Positions 1 through 8,342 of a stretch of DNA of 28,224 nt are shown here, one piece after another. The notes under the pieces are model-generated. The model was not told the DNA's origin. It searched no databases and was given only the letters and a program-made list of their open reading frames with translations. Numbering within the stretch: position 1 is the stretch's first letter; each line of letters opens with the position of its first letter. Both the position numbers and the translations under genes were made by a program. Origin of the DNA: Priapulus caudatus (taxonomy: Eukaryota > Priapulida > Priapulimorpha > Priapulimorphida > Priapulidae); the NCBI RefSeq assembly GCF_000485595.1, contig NW_014577168.1, forward strand, positions 311,610-339,833, written 5' to 3'.

Positions 1-46
1 TATATGCTATGTTAGCTACCATATATGCGGCATATGAATGTAATCG

Positions 47-305
47 CAGGGCAGTAGGCTGAGCAAATTCCTAGGGGGCAAAATTTCATGACTTAACTGT
101 GTAATGATGAGCGACGGGCTCAGCTCTTAATCTACGCCCATAGTGTACGTGGTAGGTGTCGGTCTAAGACAAAGCTTCCACGGATAAATTACCAAAAAAA
201 TCACGTCAGTGTTATTTACGATTATTAGCCCAGCTTTTTTTTAAATTTTGCTCCAAAATCTAGGGGGAGCCGCTGCTCCTCTTGCCCCCACAGGCTACGG
301 CCCTG
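47..305. mobile_element. Probable non-autonomous hAT-like element
   Basis: The left end reads CAGGGCAGTAGGCTG and the reverse complement of the right end reads CAGGGCCGTAGCCTG, an imperfect terminal inverted repeat of about 15 bp. Just inside both ends is a CTAG-plus-G-run motif and then GCAAAATTT on opposite strands. CAGGG(G/C)CGTAGCC ends are familiar from hAT-type non-autonomous elements in marine invertebrates and amphibians, from general knowledge. I could not find a clean 8-bp target duplication (left flank TGTAATCG, right flank AATCTGTC). There is no coding capacity. Confidence 0.45.
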
Positions 306-425
306 AATCTGTCCAGTTGATCATCAAAATAAAATCCTGCATGTAATCAATATCAGGATATTTTGCAATTTAAAAATAAACTCAATAAAAGCCGAATTAA
401 AGTTTAAACTTGACCGTTATAATAT

Positions 426-533
426 CAGGAGTGATTAATAATAAATTATATATATTATTATATCATATAATCAGGAGTAAGATAATATAGATCTATATTA
501 TCTTACTCCTGATATAATTAATAGATCCTCCTG
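426..533. repeat. Possible outer inverted-repeat element containing a nested palindrome
   Basis: CAGGAGTGATTAAT at 426 faces GATCCTCCTG at 533. The next 7 bp outside are ATAATAT on the left and AAAATAT on the right, a 6 of 7 match. This would make it an older relative of the palindromic element at 472-511, which sits inside it. Internal sequence is AT-rich and only loosely symmetrical, so this is a weak call. Confidence 0.25.
472..511. mobile_element. 40-bp perfectly palindromic mini-element with 7-bp target duplication
   Basis: The segment from 470 to 513 is a perfect 44-bp palindrome centred on AGATCT. Its ends read CAGGAGTAAGATAATATA on each strand. Immediately outside the CAGG...CCTG ends, ATATAAT is repeated directly (465-471 and 512-518). 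The end sequence closely matches the element at 6041-6154, which also has a 7-bp duplication. Size and symmetry suggest a transposon remnant with almost nothing but its inverted ends. Confidence 0.5.
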
Positions 534-575
534 AAAATATCATGTCTCATAAACAGATTTCACAGAAGCGCTTAC

Positions 576-723
576 CTTTCGGCATGCCACATGGCTTGTA
601 CTTGGTGCGTCGGATATTATCGAGAAAGTCTAGGGCGTAGCTGCGGGCCGGAGGGAAGGTCAGTGATACGTGGGCCAGTGCCGCCGCGACGCAGACGCCC
701 AGCAAAAGCAGTGTTCTCAACAT
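576..723 (-). CDS. First exon of secreted N-terminal-His (LPMO/BIM1-like?) protein, partial
   Basis: The exon starts at ATG 723-721 and ends at 576 before a consensus donor GTAAGC. It encodes 49 residues plus one base. Residues 1-17 form a textbook signal peptide (MLRT, a Leu run, then AAALA). Cleavage after Ala17 leaves His18 as the mature N-terminus, followed by VSLTFPPARSY and later a PCGMPK motif. An N-terminal His right after the signal peptide, a nearby PP-x-R, and a downstream Cys-Gly recall copper-binding histidine-brace families (AA15/AA10 lytic polysaccharide monooxygenases and BIM1-like copper proteins). The resemblance is to the family pattern only; the second brace His would lie in an exon I do not see. 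A TATATA motif at 769-774 lies about 50 bp upstream of the ATG. No continuation exon was found in 1-570, so the rest probably lies left of the window. The exon call is firm; the family call is tentative. Confidence 0.6.
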
Positions 724-767
724 GATGACGATGGTGTCACAGCTATACGCGCCGATATCACACCGAT

Positions 768-774
768 GTATATA
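768..774 (-). promoter_or_regulatory. TATA-box-like motif upstream of the secreted-protein exon
   Basis: The minus strand reads CTATATAC here, roughly 45-52 bp upstream of the ATG at 723. That spacing would fit a TATA box with a very short 5' leader. It is a positional inference with no transcript evidence. Confidence 0.35.
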
Positions 775-779
775 GTCGG

Positions 780-2180
780 CGAATTAACGACGATATAGTC
801 TCGTTGATTCCCGAGTGTTTCTCGCAGCGTGTATAGAACAGCAGGTGCGTATAGCGACGTCTTGCCAATTCTCGGGAGGCGAGCTAAGTCACGATACGAT
901 ATAATATGCCTGTTCTAGATCTGCCGCCCTCGTTCTCTCTCGGACCTTCTCTCGCAGATGGTTATTCGCTGGCTTGGCAGGTAACCGTGGACGATGTTGA
1001 GCTTTCGACGTGTTCTCCGCTTTCGAAATGTGACTAGCTGCTTGGCTCTTGTACGCGACCTTCCTCGCGGGGTCTCCGTGGGCTACACTGTATGCGGCGA
1101 TTTTGGGTTGGTCCCATACCCGACGAAAATAATGGCGCTACTGGTTTTCCCTTCACAGTTGAGCACCTCTGCGGAACAAACTATGCTGTCCCGATCACGC
1201 GGCTACGCCTTCATGCCTGACCAGGTAACAAGCACATCGCTTACGTTTGAGGGTAGGATCGAACACTGTGAGGATGCAGGCTGCTGCTTCTGCTGCTGCT
1301 TCTGCTACTAATAAGGCTGCTGCTGCTGCTGCTGCTGCTGCGAGGGATGCGTCACGTCACACGGCGCGAAACGCATAGCCGCGATTTTGTGGGGGAATGT
1401 CGATTTTGCACCTGAGCCATATATAATATGTAGGATATGTATGTAGGGCGACTGACTAATGGGGCTGCCGCAGGTGACGACGGAAACCGAAGCGAACGCG
1501 CACTTAGATGATTTCTTTCGGAATATCTCGTAGATATAAGAGGTGCCGTGAAACGGATGCATATAGATGCACGGACTGACGGATAGATAGATATTTAAAG
1601 TCAGCCAGACAGTCGGGCAGGCGAGGAAACGCTAGATCGAAATGAATGCAGCAAAGACGCGTAGGTACTAGCGTCGGAAAGTTTTTATAATCATTGCTCT
1701 CGAGTAAAATAATAATCTAATCAGCGTAATTTCTTATTCATTGCACTCTCGGCCGAGCGATATAATAAAAGTAGAAATTTATTTGTACGCAGAATTCTGG
1801 AAATCGCATTTCACTTTCTTTATTTTGGGGAAAACCCGTTGTAACCCCAATCTCCCCCAGATAGGTTTAGTACTAAATGAGAAGGGCAAAAGAAATAGAA
1901 GAACTGAAAAGAAACGAGTAAAAATAAATGATAGATTAGTTCGATGAGATAAGCCAACGTTAGGACATCTGCTGGCCGATTACTCCATAAAGCCCCCGCT
2001 CGATGGCAGCACAACCGCAAGTGTTGACAAGTGAACGATAGGTTATTTTTGGATATCTTATTTTTGTGTTATGCTGTTGATCGCTGTTGATACATTGATC
2101 ACAATTTAAATGAACAGTGTTTCCAGTAGCAATGTAGTAGACACATAGGTGTACACACAAAAGCGTGCAGATGGCAAGGT
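780..2180. other. Intergenic interval with no supported gene
   Basis: The region is AT-rich with scattered short ORFs on both strands. None has a recognisable domain, and none shows the raised GC content of the real exons here. A GCT/CTG microsatellite lies at about 1280-1341. It presumably contains the 5' flank of the zinc-finger gene; no clear TATA or initiator motif was identified. Confidence 0.5.
1280..1341. repeat. GCT/CTG trinucleotide microsatellite
   Basis: Runs of GCTGCTGCT are interrupted by TTC and ACTAATAAG. One strand reads as poly-Gln, but the surrounding ORF shows no other protein-like features, so this is treated as a simple repeat. Confidence 0.8.
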
Positions 2181-2206
2181 AATTCGTCGCTACCGTGTTG
2201 TTAAAT

Positions 2207-4993
2207 ATGGAGGAAAACGAAGGTGAGACCAACTTGTTGCCTACCGAATCCAAGAACGCGAATATCATATACGATCTGCAAGTGCAAGATCCCGATACTG
2301 ATCATGACTTTGGTATCCTTAAAGTGGAAGGGAACTACAAGGGCAACGCATTATTAAAGATGCTAGTCACAGCTGAACATAACTACGTGCGCTTGCGCTC
2401 GCACCACGACGAACGCCCCACCAACAACAAAATTCCACCAGATTCGCCAGATGGCGACAGTTGCGACGTTCCTTGTAAAGAGGAGCCGGTAGATGACGGT
2501 TACATCATCAACATCTGCGGAACAAGTGACACGCACGCATCGACGATGCCCGTCTCAGACGTCAAGATGGTGCGTGACGATGTGTACGGTTTCGAGAGCT
2601 TCAGGCACATGGAAGACCTACCTGACGACGATAGCGACGGGGAGTCGAGCGACAGCGCAGACATGCTACGGATGGCGCTCAATTCGAAATACAAGTGCGC
2701 GCTACGTGGCTCGCGCGACGTCGGCGACGGATACGCGTCGCACGCGGCGCTGGATTCCGACTACCAGAACGAGTCGCGGGGAGAGTCGGACGCGGATGAC
2801 GAGGACGTGCTACGGGAGGTGCTCGACTCGTATTACAACGACGTGTGTCTGCAGGGGCAGCGCGAAAGCAAGGACGTCTACGAGGCGCGGCACGCGCCCG
2901 CCTCGATCTACGAGGACTTGCTTCGCGGCACGACGGAATTTGCGAGTTTCTGCACCAGCGACGGCATCGCCGTTGTTCCCATCGAAAACGTGGTGCGCAA
3001 ACGTTCCGAGAGTCCAGAACGATGCCGGCCCTATCCCGTGTCCCTTCTCCGCTCGCAGAGCCCCGAAACCGCAGAGTGGAAGCATTACGAGCACGTTGGA
3101 CAATGTCCGTCCGATACCGAGACCTGCTTTCACTCGAAAAATCTGGATGCCTCGGATTGGAAACATTCCGAGAGTCCGGAACGATGTCCGTCGGACGCCG
3201 AGTCCCGTTTCTGCTCGCAAGACCTCGGAATCTCGCAGTTGACGGATTCCGAGTTCCACGGTGGAGGATCCCCGCCCGTCGCAGAATCCGCCCGCTCACA
3301 AAACCTCAAAACATGCGAGCGGAAACATTCCTCGCTTCCGGGAGAAAGTCCGCCCCGAGTCGAGTCCCGGCTGCGATCGCGAAAGCGCGAGGCTGTCGAG
3401 CGACAAGAGTGCGCCACAAAGGAGTGCAGCGTCGTTCTCACGAGACTGCTGGTCAGCGCCGCTCCGTCTGCTTCCATCGAGACGCAGACGGGCGGCGACT
3501 ACATACGAATCAAATCCGAAGCATCCGTGTCCGACGCCGGAATCGCATCCGACGAAAGCGCGTGCGACGATAGCGCGTCTGAGACGGAGGACGACGACGC
3601 GCAGTTTGAAAAATCCGCAAAGCGCGCGCGGCAATCGAGCCGCCGCCACGAGTGCCGCTTCTGCCGCGTCGACTTCGGCGCGCGCGGAAAACTCGTCTCG
3701 CACTTCCTCTGCGAGCACCTGTACACGTGCGACGTCATCGACCAGCAGACGTGCTTCTTCTGCAAGGTGCGCTTCGGCAACGTCGACCGCGTCGTGCTGC
3801 ACATGAACCGCAGGCACACGGACGTGTTGCGCGCCGTCAGCGCGTCGCACGTCGCCGCCGACGACGTGCCCAGCTTCCCGGACGAGGACACGAGCGAGGC
3901 GCTCGCCGACGCGTTCCGGGTCGGCGTCGTCGACCCCGGCGGCCGGCGCGACGGGTCGAGCAGCGGCCATGAACCTGTGTACACGTGCAAGCTGTGCAAC
4001 ATCGAGATCAGCGGCAACTTTGAGCTGCACATGCAGGGTCATGCCGGGCTCATATACAAGCCGCTGAAGTGTCCGCGCTGCGCGACGCGATTCGCGACGG
4101 CGACCGTGCTCGAGCGGCACATGGCGGCGCACGACGCGGGAATGTTCGGCATCTACAACGTGCGACGTAAGATCGACGAGACCGTCTTCGACGTGGGCAA
4201 GCGCGGGCAGAGGCGGCTGCACGAGCAGCATCCCTCGCACGCTGCTGCCGTCGACCCGCAGATGGAGAACTCGGCTCCGGTGCTTGCGAGCTTAGACCAT
4301 ACGAGCGTAGATCCGGGTGATCTTGCAATGACCCCGGGTTCGAACCGAGCGGGCAGTGTAGACCATACAAGTGTAGATCTGGGTCATCTTCCAACGACCC
4401 CAGGTTCGAAGCGAGCGGGCAGCGTAGATCGTAGTAGCGTGGATTCGGGTTCGAAGCAAGCGAGCAGCATAGACCGTAGTAGCGTAGATCCGGGTTCGAA
4501 GCGAGCGGGTGGCGTAGACCATAGTAGCGTGGATCCGGATTCGAAGCGATCGGGCAGCGTAGACCGTAGTAGCGTGGATCCGGATTCGAAGCGAGCAGGC
4601 AGCGTAGACCACAGTAGCGTAGATCCTGGTTCGAAGCGAGCGGGCAGCGTAGACCGTAGTAGCGTAGATCCGGATTCGAAGCGAGCGGGCAGCGTAGACC
4701 GTAGTAGAGTAGATCCGGGTTCAAAGCGAGTGGGCGGCGTAGACCACAGTAACATAGATCCGGGTCTGCTTCCAAAGACCCCGGGTGATCCTTCAGTGAC
4801 CCCGGGTCGTCCTCCAGCGACCCGGAGTTCGAAGCGAGTGGCTGGCATTGACCACAGTAACATAGACCCGCCACGTGATCCTCCAGTGACCCCGGGTCGC
4901 TGGAGGCCGACCCGGGGTTCGAAGCATGCAGCCGGGGGCGACGTCGGTAACAGAGTTTCCCCACGGTTGGCATCGAAGAGGAAAAAGCGCTGA
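2207..4993 (+). CDS. C2H2 zinc-finger protein with a 15-residue tandem-repeat tail
   Basis: A single uninterrupted frame of 928 codons. ATG 2207 is chosen because it has A at -3 and G at +4 and an in-frame TAA lies at 2180-2182. The N-terminal half is acidic and Ser-rich, with two similar DDE-rich blocks near residues 140-220 and loose SPERC-type repeats at about 265-345. Four C2H2 fingers follow: C483/C486/H499/H504, C516/C519/H532/H537, C594/C597/H608/H612 (short, only ten residues between second Cys and first His) and C622/C625/H638/H642. A KRAR stretch before finger 1 could be a nuclear signal. From about residue 695 to 905 the tail is a 15-residue repeat of the type SVDRSSVDPGSKRAG. It is probably a nuclear DNA- or RNA-binding protein; I recognise no specific orthologue. 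High GC content and regular codon use contrast with the flanks and support a real gene. Confidence 0.75.
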   Translation: MEENEGETNLLPTESKNANIIYDLQVQDPDTDHDFGILKVEGNYKGNALLKMLVTAEHNYVRLRSHHDERPTNNKIPPDSPDGDSCDVPCKEEPVDDGYIINICGTSDTHASTMPVSDVKMVRDDVYGFESFRHMEDLPDDDSDGESSDSADMLRMALNSKYKCALRGSRDVGDGYASHAALDSDYQNESRGESDADDEDVLREVLDSYYNDVCLQGQRESKDVYEARHAPASIYEDLLRGTTEFASFCTSDGIAVVPIENVVRKRSESPERCRPYPVSLLRSQSPETAEWKHYEHVGQCPSDTETCFHSKNLDASDWKHSESPERCPSDAESRFCSQDLGISQLTDSEFHGGGSPPVAESARSQNLKTCERKHSSLPGESPPRVESRLRSRKREAVERQECATKECSVVLTRLLVSAAPSASIETQTGGDYIRIKSEASVSDAGIASDESACDDSASETEDDDAQFEKSAKRARQSSRRHECRFCRVDFGARGKLVSHFLCEHLYTCDVIDQQTCFFCKVRFGNVDRVVLHMNRRHTDVLRAVSASHVAADDVPSFPDEDTSEALADAFRVGVVDPGGRRDGSSSGHEPVYTCKLCNIEISGNFELHMQGHAGLIYKPLKCPRCATRFATATVLERHMAAHDAGMFGIYNVRRKIDETVFDVGKRGQRRLHEQHPSHAAAVDPQMENSAPVLASLDHTSVDPGDLAMTPGSNRAGSVDHTSVDLGHLPTTPGSKRAGSVDRSSVDSGSKQASSIDRSSVDPGSKRAGGVDHSSVDPDSKRSGSVDRSSVDPDSKRAGSVDHSSVDPGSKRAGSVDRSSVDPDSKRAGSVDRSRVDPGSKRVGGVDHSNIDPGLLPKTPGDPSVTPGRPPATRSSKRVAGIDHSNIDPPRDPPVTPGRWRPTRGSKHAAGGDVGNRVSPRLASKRKKR
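4290..4930 (+). repeat. 45-bp coding minisatellite in the zinc-finger gene
   Basis: Units of 45 bp (for example starting at 4421 and 4466) encode a 15-residue motif built on VD-x-SSVDP-GSKRAG. About ten near-regular copies are flanked by longer diverged units carrying extra PGD/TPG segments. Because the period is a multiple of three, copy-number change keeps the frame. Basic SKR and acidic VD alternate through the array. Confidence 0.85.
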
Positions 4994-5185
4994 CGTGAAC
5001 AGCGCGAATTTCGACGTGGGCATTCGCGTGGAACACTGCACGAACGCGCGTGCTATATCTATGTTGTAGATAATGAGTTTGGTATCGGTGTCATAGGGTT
5101 AGTCTTGCATTTGCTACAGTATGCGTTCAGAAGAGATCAATCGGTGAGGGTAATAACATAGTACGGGTAGGCATATGCTCCGATT

Positions 5186-5191
5186 AATAAA
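5186..5191 (+). terminator. Poly(A) signal AATAAA of the zinc-finger gene
   Basis: A canonical AATAAA hexamer lies about 190 bp after the TGA at 4991-4993, in AT-rich sequence. It is a plausible 3' end for the zinc-finger transcript. Confidence 0.55.
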
Positions 5192-6033
5192 ACGTCAGCG
5201 AAAAACGTCTATGTGAGCAAAAACATCTGACTGAACGATCTACTTACTTTTCAAAAATGTTATTTATTGTTCATCGGGTAAGCATTTCGTCACAAACTTT
5301 GAAAAAGAAATAAGAGTTTTTTTTATCCTAAGATAATCAATGCAAACCCTCTCATTGTTTTTGTTGTTGTTGTCTTCTATTAGTTAAGTTTTAACCTGAT
5401 ATTGACACACAGGTCTTTGTCAGGATAGCTAAAAGTCACCCAAACGACAAATACACAATACGAAGTTACACTATGCCGACAAAAAATATGAATGAAAAAT
5501 GGGTGACTTGTGACAATTTTCACGCAGAAATTCATTCTTCTCCACTTTGGCAGTGTTTGCTGCTTGCTGGCTTCCAGAAATGCACCAGTACTCTGTTTAA
5601 ACTTTGCTGGGAAATACATAGAGAGACTGCACGCTACCCTGCATATCCGCGAGTGCAAACAAGTGGTCTTCAAGATCACAGCTATTGATACACATGACAG
5701 CTATGAGTTCTTCGTGGCAAAATACACAGTCATAAACGACGATATTGCCTGATCATTTTAAATCATTACAAATCGAAGAGAAAGACCGAAAACAAACATA
5801 CGAAAATTGTTCCCTAGTGTCAGATTCTTCTTGGCGCTCCACGCGAGAGTGCGTGAGGGTGTTCCATCTTTGGCTTCAAGACGACAACTCGCACCCTTCA
5901 TCTCTCAGGGGCCGTCACATTCATCCGCACCGCTAAAATTACTACATGCGCAAAACAAATACATTTCTAAATTCTCATCACAATTCTCAGCGACACCCTC
6001 TCTCTGCTGATCGACACCCAATAAAGAGAGGAG
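5192..6033. other. Intergenic interval with no supported gene
   Basis: AT-rich sequence with short overlapping ORFs on both strands (5380-5940). None has a domain, start context or splice pattern that I trust. An AATAAA occurs at 6020-6025, but no convincing coding exon precedes it. Confidence 0.45.
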
Positions 6034-6040
6034 ATCGTAG

Positions 6041-6154
6041 CAGGAGTAGATAATGACAAATTGTCAAATTTGTTGATAATTGTCAATTGTTGACAAATTG
6101 TCAAATTTGTTGATAATTGTCAATTGTTGACAAATTTGTCATTATCTACCCCTG
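6041..6154. mobile_element. 114-bp palindromic hAT-like mini-element with target duplication
   Basis: The ends are CAGGAGTAGATAATGACAAA and, on the other strand, CAGGGGTAGATAATGACAAA, an almost perfect inverted repeat. Between them is a roughly 37-bp unit (GACAAATTGTCAAATTTGTT...) present twice and itself full of inverted symmetry. ATCGTAG is duplicated directly outside the ends (6034-6040 and 6155-6161). If the last G is counted as target, the duplication is the 8-bp GATCGTAG, which would suit hAT insertion. No protein is encoded. Confidence 0.65.
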
Positions 6155-6161
6155 ATCGTAG

Positions 6162-6655
6162 TCAACTAACACACGTGCATCCTTCCCACTCGCCAGTGGG
6201 AGCTTCCGACGTGCCTGCATACCTGCAGGTAGCATTACCTCTTGCAGGTCTGATTAACCCTCGATCACACTCACCAATTCATCGTCCACTTCGCTCCAAT
6301 TTTGGCGAACACTCATACACGTACACATACTTTCCTCTGTCTAGCTGCAAATGTGCAGCTAATGTTGAACTGTATTACCAGATATATGATCGCACGCTCC
6401 TAGGATCACCCATAGATCTGCCCATTAAACTCTGGTCATTACATGACCAAGTAATTGCTCTAATAAACGACACCAGTCAACTAGAGATCACCAACTGACA
6501 ACAATACTGGGTTGTTGCGATGCCGTTACACTCGCTACGTGACGTTATTAAACCATGTCTCCGTACGTTGGGTACCTTATCTTCACACAGACTTCCACAC
6601 TAATATCAAAATGCCCTCGATTTGACTGCAATCGATGCATGACTTACTGTCTGTG
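6162..6655. other. Intergenic interval with no supported gene
   Basis: One plus-strand frame is open from about 6124 to 6498, but it begins inside the palindromic element and shows no recognisable domain. Nothing else is supported. Confidence 0.4.
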
Positions 6656-7018
6656 CATCACCACGTGTAACAGTCTCAGTCTCACCACGTGTTACTGTCT
6701 CAGTCTCACCACGTGTTACTGTCTCAGTCTTGTCACGTGTTACTGTCTCAGTCTTGTCACGTGCTACTGTCTCAGTCTCACCACGTGTTACTGTCTCAGT
6801 CTTGTCACGTGTTACTGTCTCAGTCTCACCACGTGCTACTGTCTCAGTCTTACCACGTGCTACTGTCTCAGTCTCACCACGTGTTACTGTCTCAGTCTTG
6901 TCACGTGTTACTGTCTCAGTATCACCACGTGCCACTGTCTCGGTCTTGTCACGTGTTACTGTCTCAGTCTCAGGGGCGCGCCGCGGCGCCCCCGCGGCCC
7001 ACGTGTTACTGTCTAAGT
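6656..7018. repeat. 24-bp satellite carrying a CACGTG E-box in every unit
   Basis: A tandem array with a 24-bp unit of the type CAGTCTCACCACGTGTTACTGTCT. Variant positions (CCACGTG or TCACGTG; TTACT or CTACT) are shuffled between units. I count 14 copies of the palindromic hexamer CACGTG, 13 at 24-bp spacing and one after a GC-rich interruption. Six-frame openness is a by-product of a stop-free 24-bp unit, so the ORFs here are not genes. Confidence 0.9.
6971..6999. repeat. GC-rich hairpin interrupting the E-box array
   Basis: A roughly 29-bp insertion of pure G/C splits the last unit from the array. GGGGCGC at 6973-6979 pairs with GCGCCCC at 6986-6992 around a 6-base loop. It contains the palindromes GGCGCGCC and CCGCGG. 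Confidence 0.6.
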
Positions 7019-8342
7019 CACACACATATCGGTGTCCTACTCGTTAAGTGTTTCAGATGTAAGCATTCCTAATATCAGGAAAGCTATACATCCACTGAAT
7101 TCATTTTCAATTACTTCTATCGAACAAAACAAAATGGGTTCGCCAATCCGAACTCTGATCTTATAAATCAACATAAGAATACGCAGGTTGCAAACGTATG
7201 ACGTGCATCCTACAAAATGTCAGGCTGCAACTAAAGTAATACTTGTCGAGTCATATTGCACGCCAATGCAATCTGCAGTAAAAAAAAACCTCATATAAAC
7301 TATAATATGAACGTACGACCACGTTCGGCTCTGGAATGAAACATCAGCGCAGCTTTCATTCACTTTACAAGAACACATTAATTCCGTACAAATTGCACAC
7401 AATGTCAATGACAGACAAGGCGTGGTACAATACACGTGTTGTCGCGTACAGCAACATTACACCTAACAGGCAAAAACGCTGTGTGGAGATCTAATGGATG
7501 TCTCCATTACTGAAATATAACCAGTAGCACATGCACACACATACACACGGTCAATATCTTTCAGCCAAAGTACCAGTTAACTGATACAGACCGGAACAAA
7601 TAAGAAAAAAAAACAAAAGAAATTATAATAGAACCTAGCACAACACCTGTGCAACTGATTAGAAAGATTTTTTTAACCAAAAACTGCATTAATGAGCTAG
7701 TTCAGTTTCTCCAAAAACATCAAAAATTTAACTGAAGGCTTACACTGCACACCTGGTCATTTTCACCCATTATATGTTGTCGCAGTTTATATGTTTTATA
7801 CATAAATGTCTAACATAAAAGTAACACGTACAAAAAAAACATCTCTTTGGTCAGATGTGAGATCGGCCCGCCTTCCTGCGACGACGCCGATCCAAAAGCG
7901 GGGGCGCCACGTGTCGACGTCGAACCACGCGTCTCCCTCGGGCAACGACCTTGAGAGAACGTGAAAATTACGAGCATCATTCCCCGGTCTCCCCCGCGTC
8001 ACAATGCCTCGCCGAAATTACGGTGCGGCCTACTCCACCTATGATCTCGTTATCACATTACCCATGCCTAACGAACCCCCTCCCCCCTCCGAAAAATGCC
8101 CAACCCCCGTTCCCCTGAAAAAAAAACGGCCAACGAAACTCGGTCCCAGAAAATATCCTGTGAAACAATCCGACTACGTACCCCCCTCCCCGGAAAACCG
8201 TCGAACGAAACTGCCCGCCCTCCGAAAAATGCTGGAGAATACCTGCAGCTGCCTACCGACAACCGGTAAATGCTTAACGAATGCCTAACGAACCCTCTGG
8301 GGGGCGATCTGCCTCCTCCTGCTCTCACGGGTTCCCGGCGCG
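7019..8342. other. MARF1 3' side: probable 3' untranslated region and intergenic DNA
   Basis: No gene is supported on either strand. On the minus strand this follows the MARF1 stop codon at 8345-8343. The 7790-8342 part is GC-richer and could be 3' untranslated sequence. I found no canonical AATAAA on the minus strand here, so the transcript end is not placed. A 94-codon plus-strand ORF at 8004-8288 has low-complexity composition and is not called. Confidence 0.4.

Noticed and set aside
994-1311. 105-codon plus-strand ORF upstream of the zinc-finger gene
   Set aside because: No domain, no coding-like composition, and it ends in a trinucleotide microsatellite.
4050-5036. 328-codon minus-strand ORF opposite the zinc-finger gene
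   Set aside because: It is the antisense of the zinc-finger exon and its 45-bp repeat. A stop-free repeat unit gives open frames on both strands. The zinc fingers and codon pattern are on the plus strand.
6656-7018. CRISPR-like regular array
   Set aside because: The units are directly adjacent tandem repeats without unique spacers, and the genome is eukaryotic.
6555-7072. Overlapping long ORFs on both strands (poly-CYCLSLTT, VTRGETET and similar)
   Set aside because: All are translations of the 24-bp satellite in different frames. There is no unique sequence, domain or splice signal.
8004-8288. 94-codon plus-strand ORF with Pro/Lys-rich sequence
   Set aside because: It lies opposite the presumed MARF1 3' untranslated region, is built of repeated CCCC and AAAA runs and has no recognisable motif.
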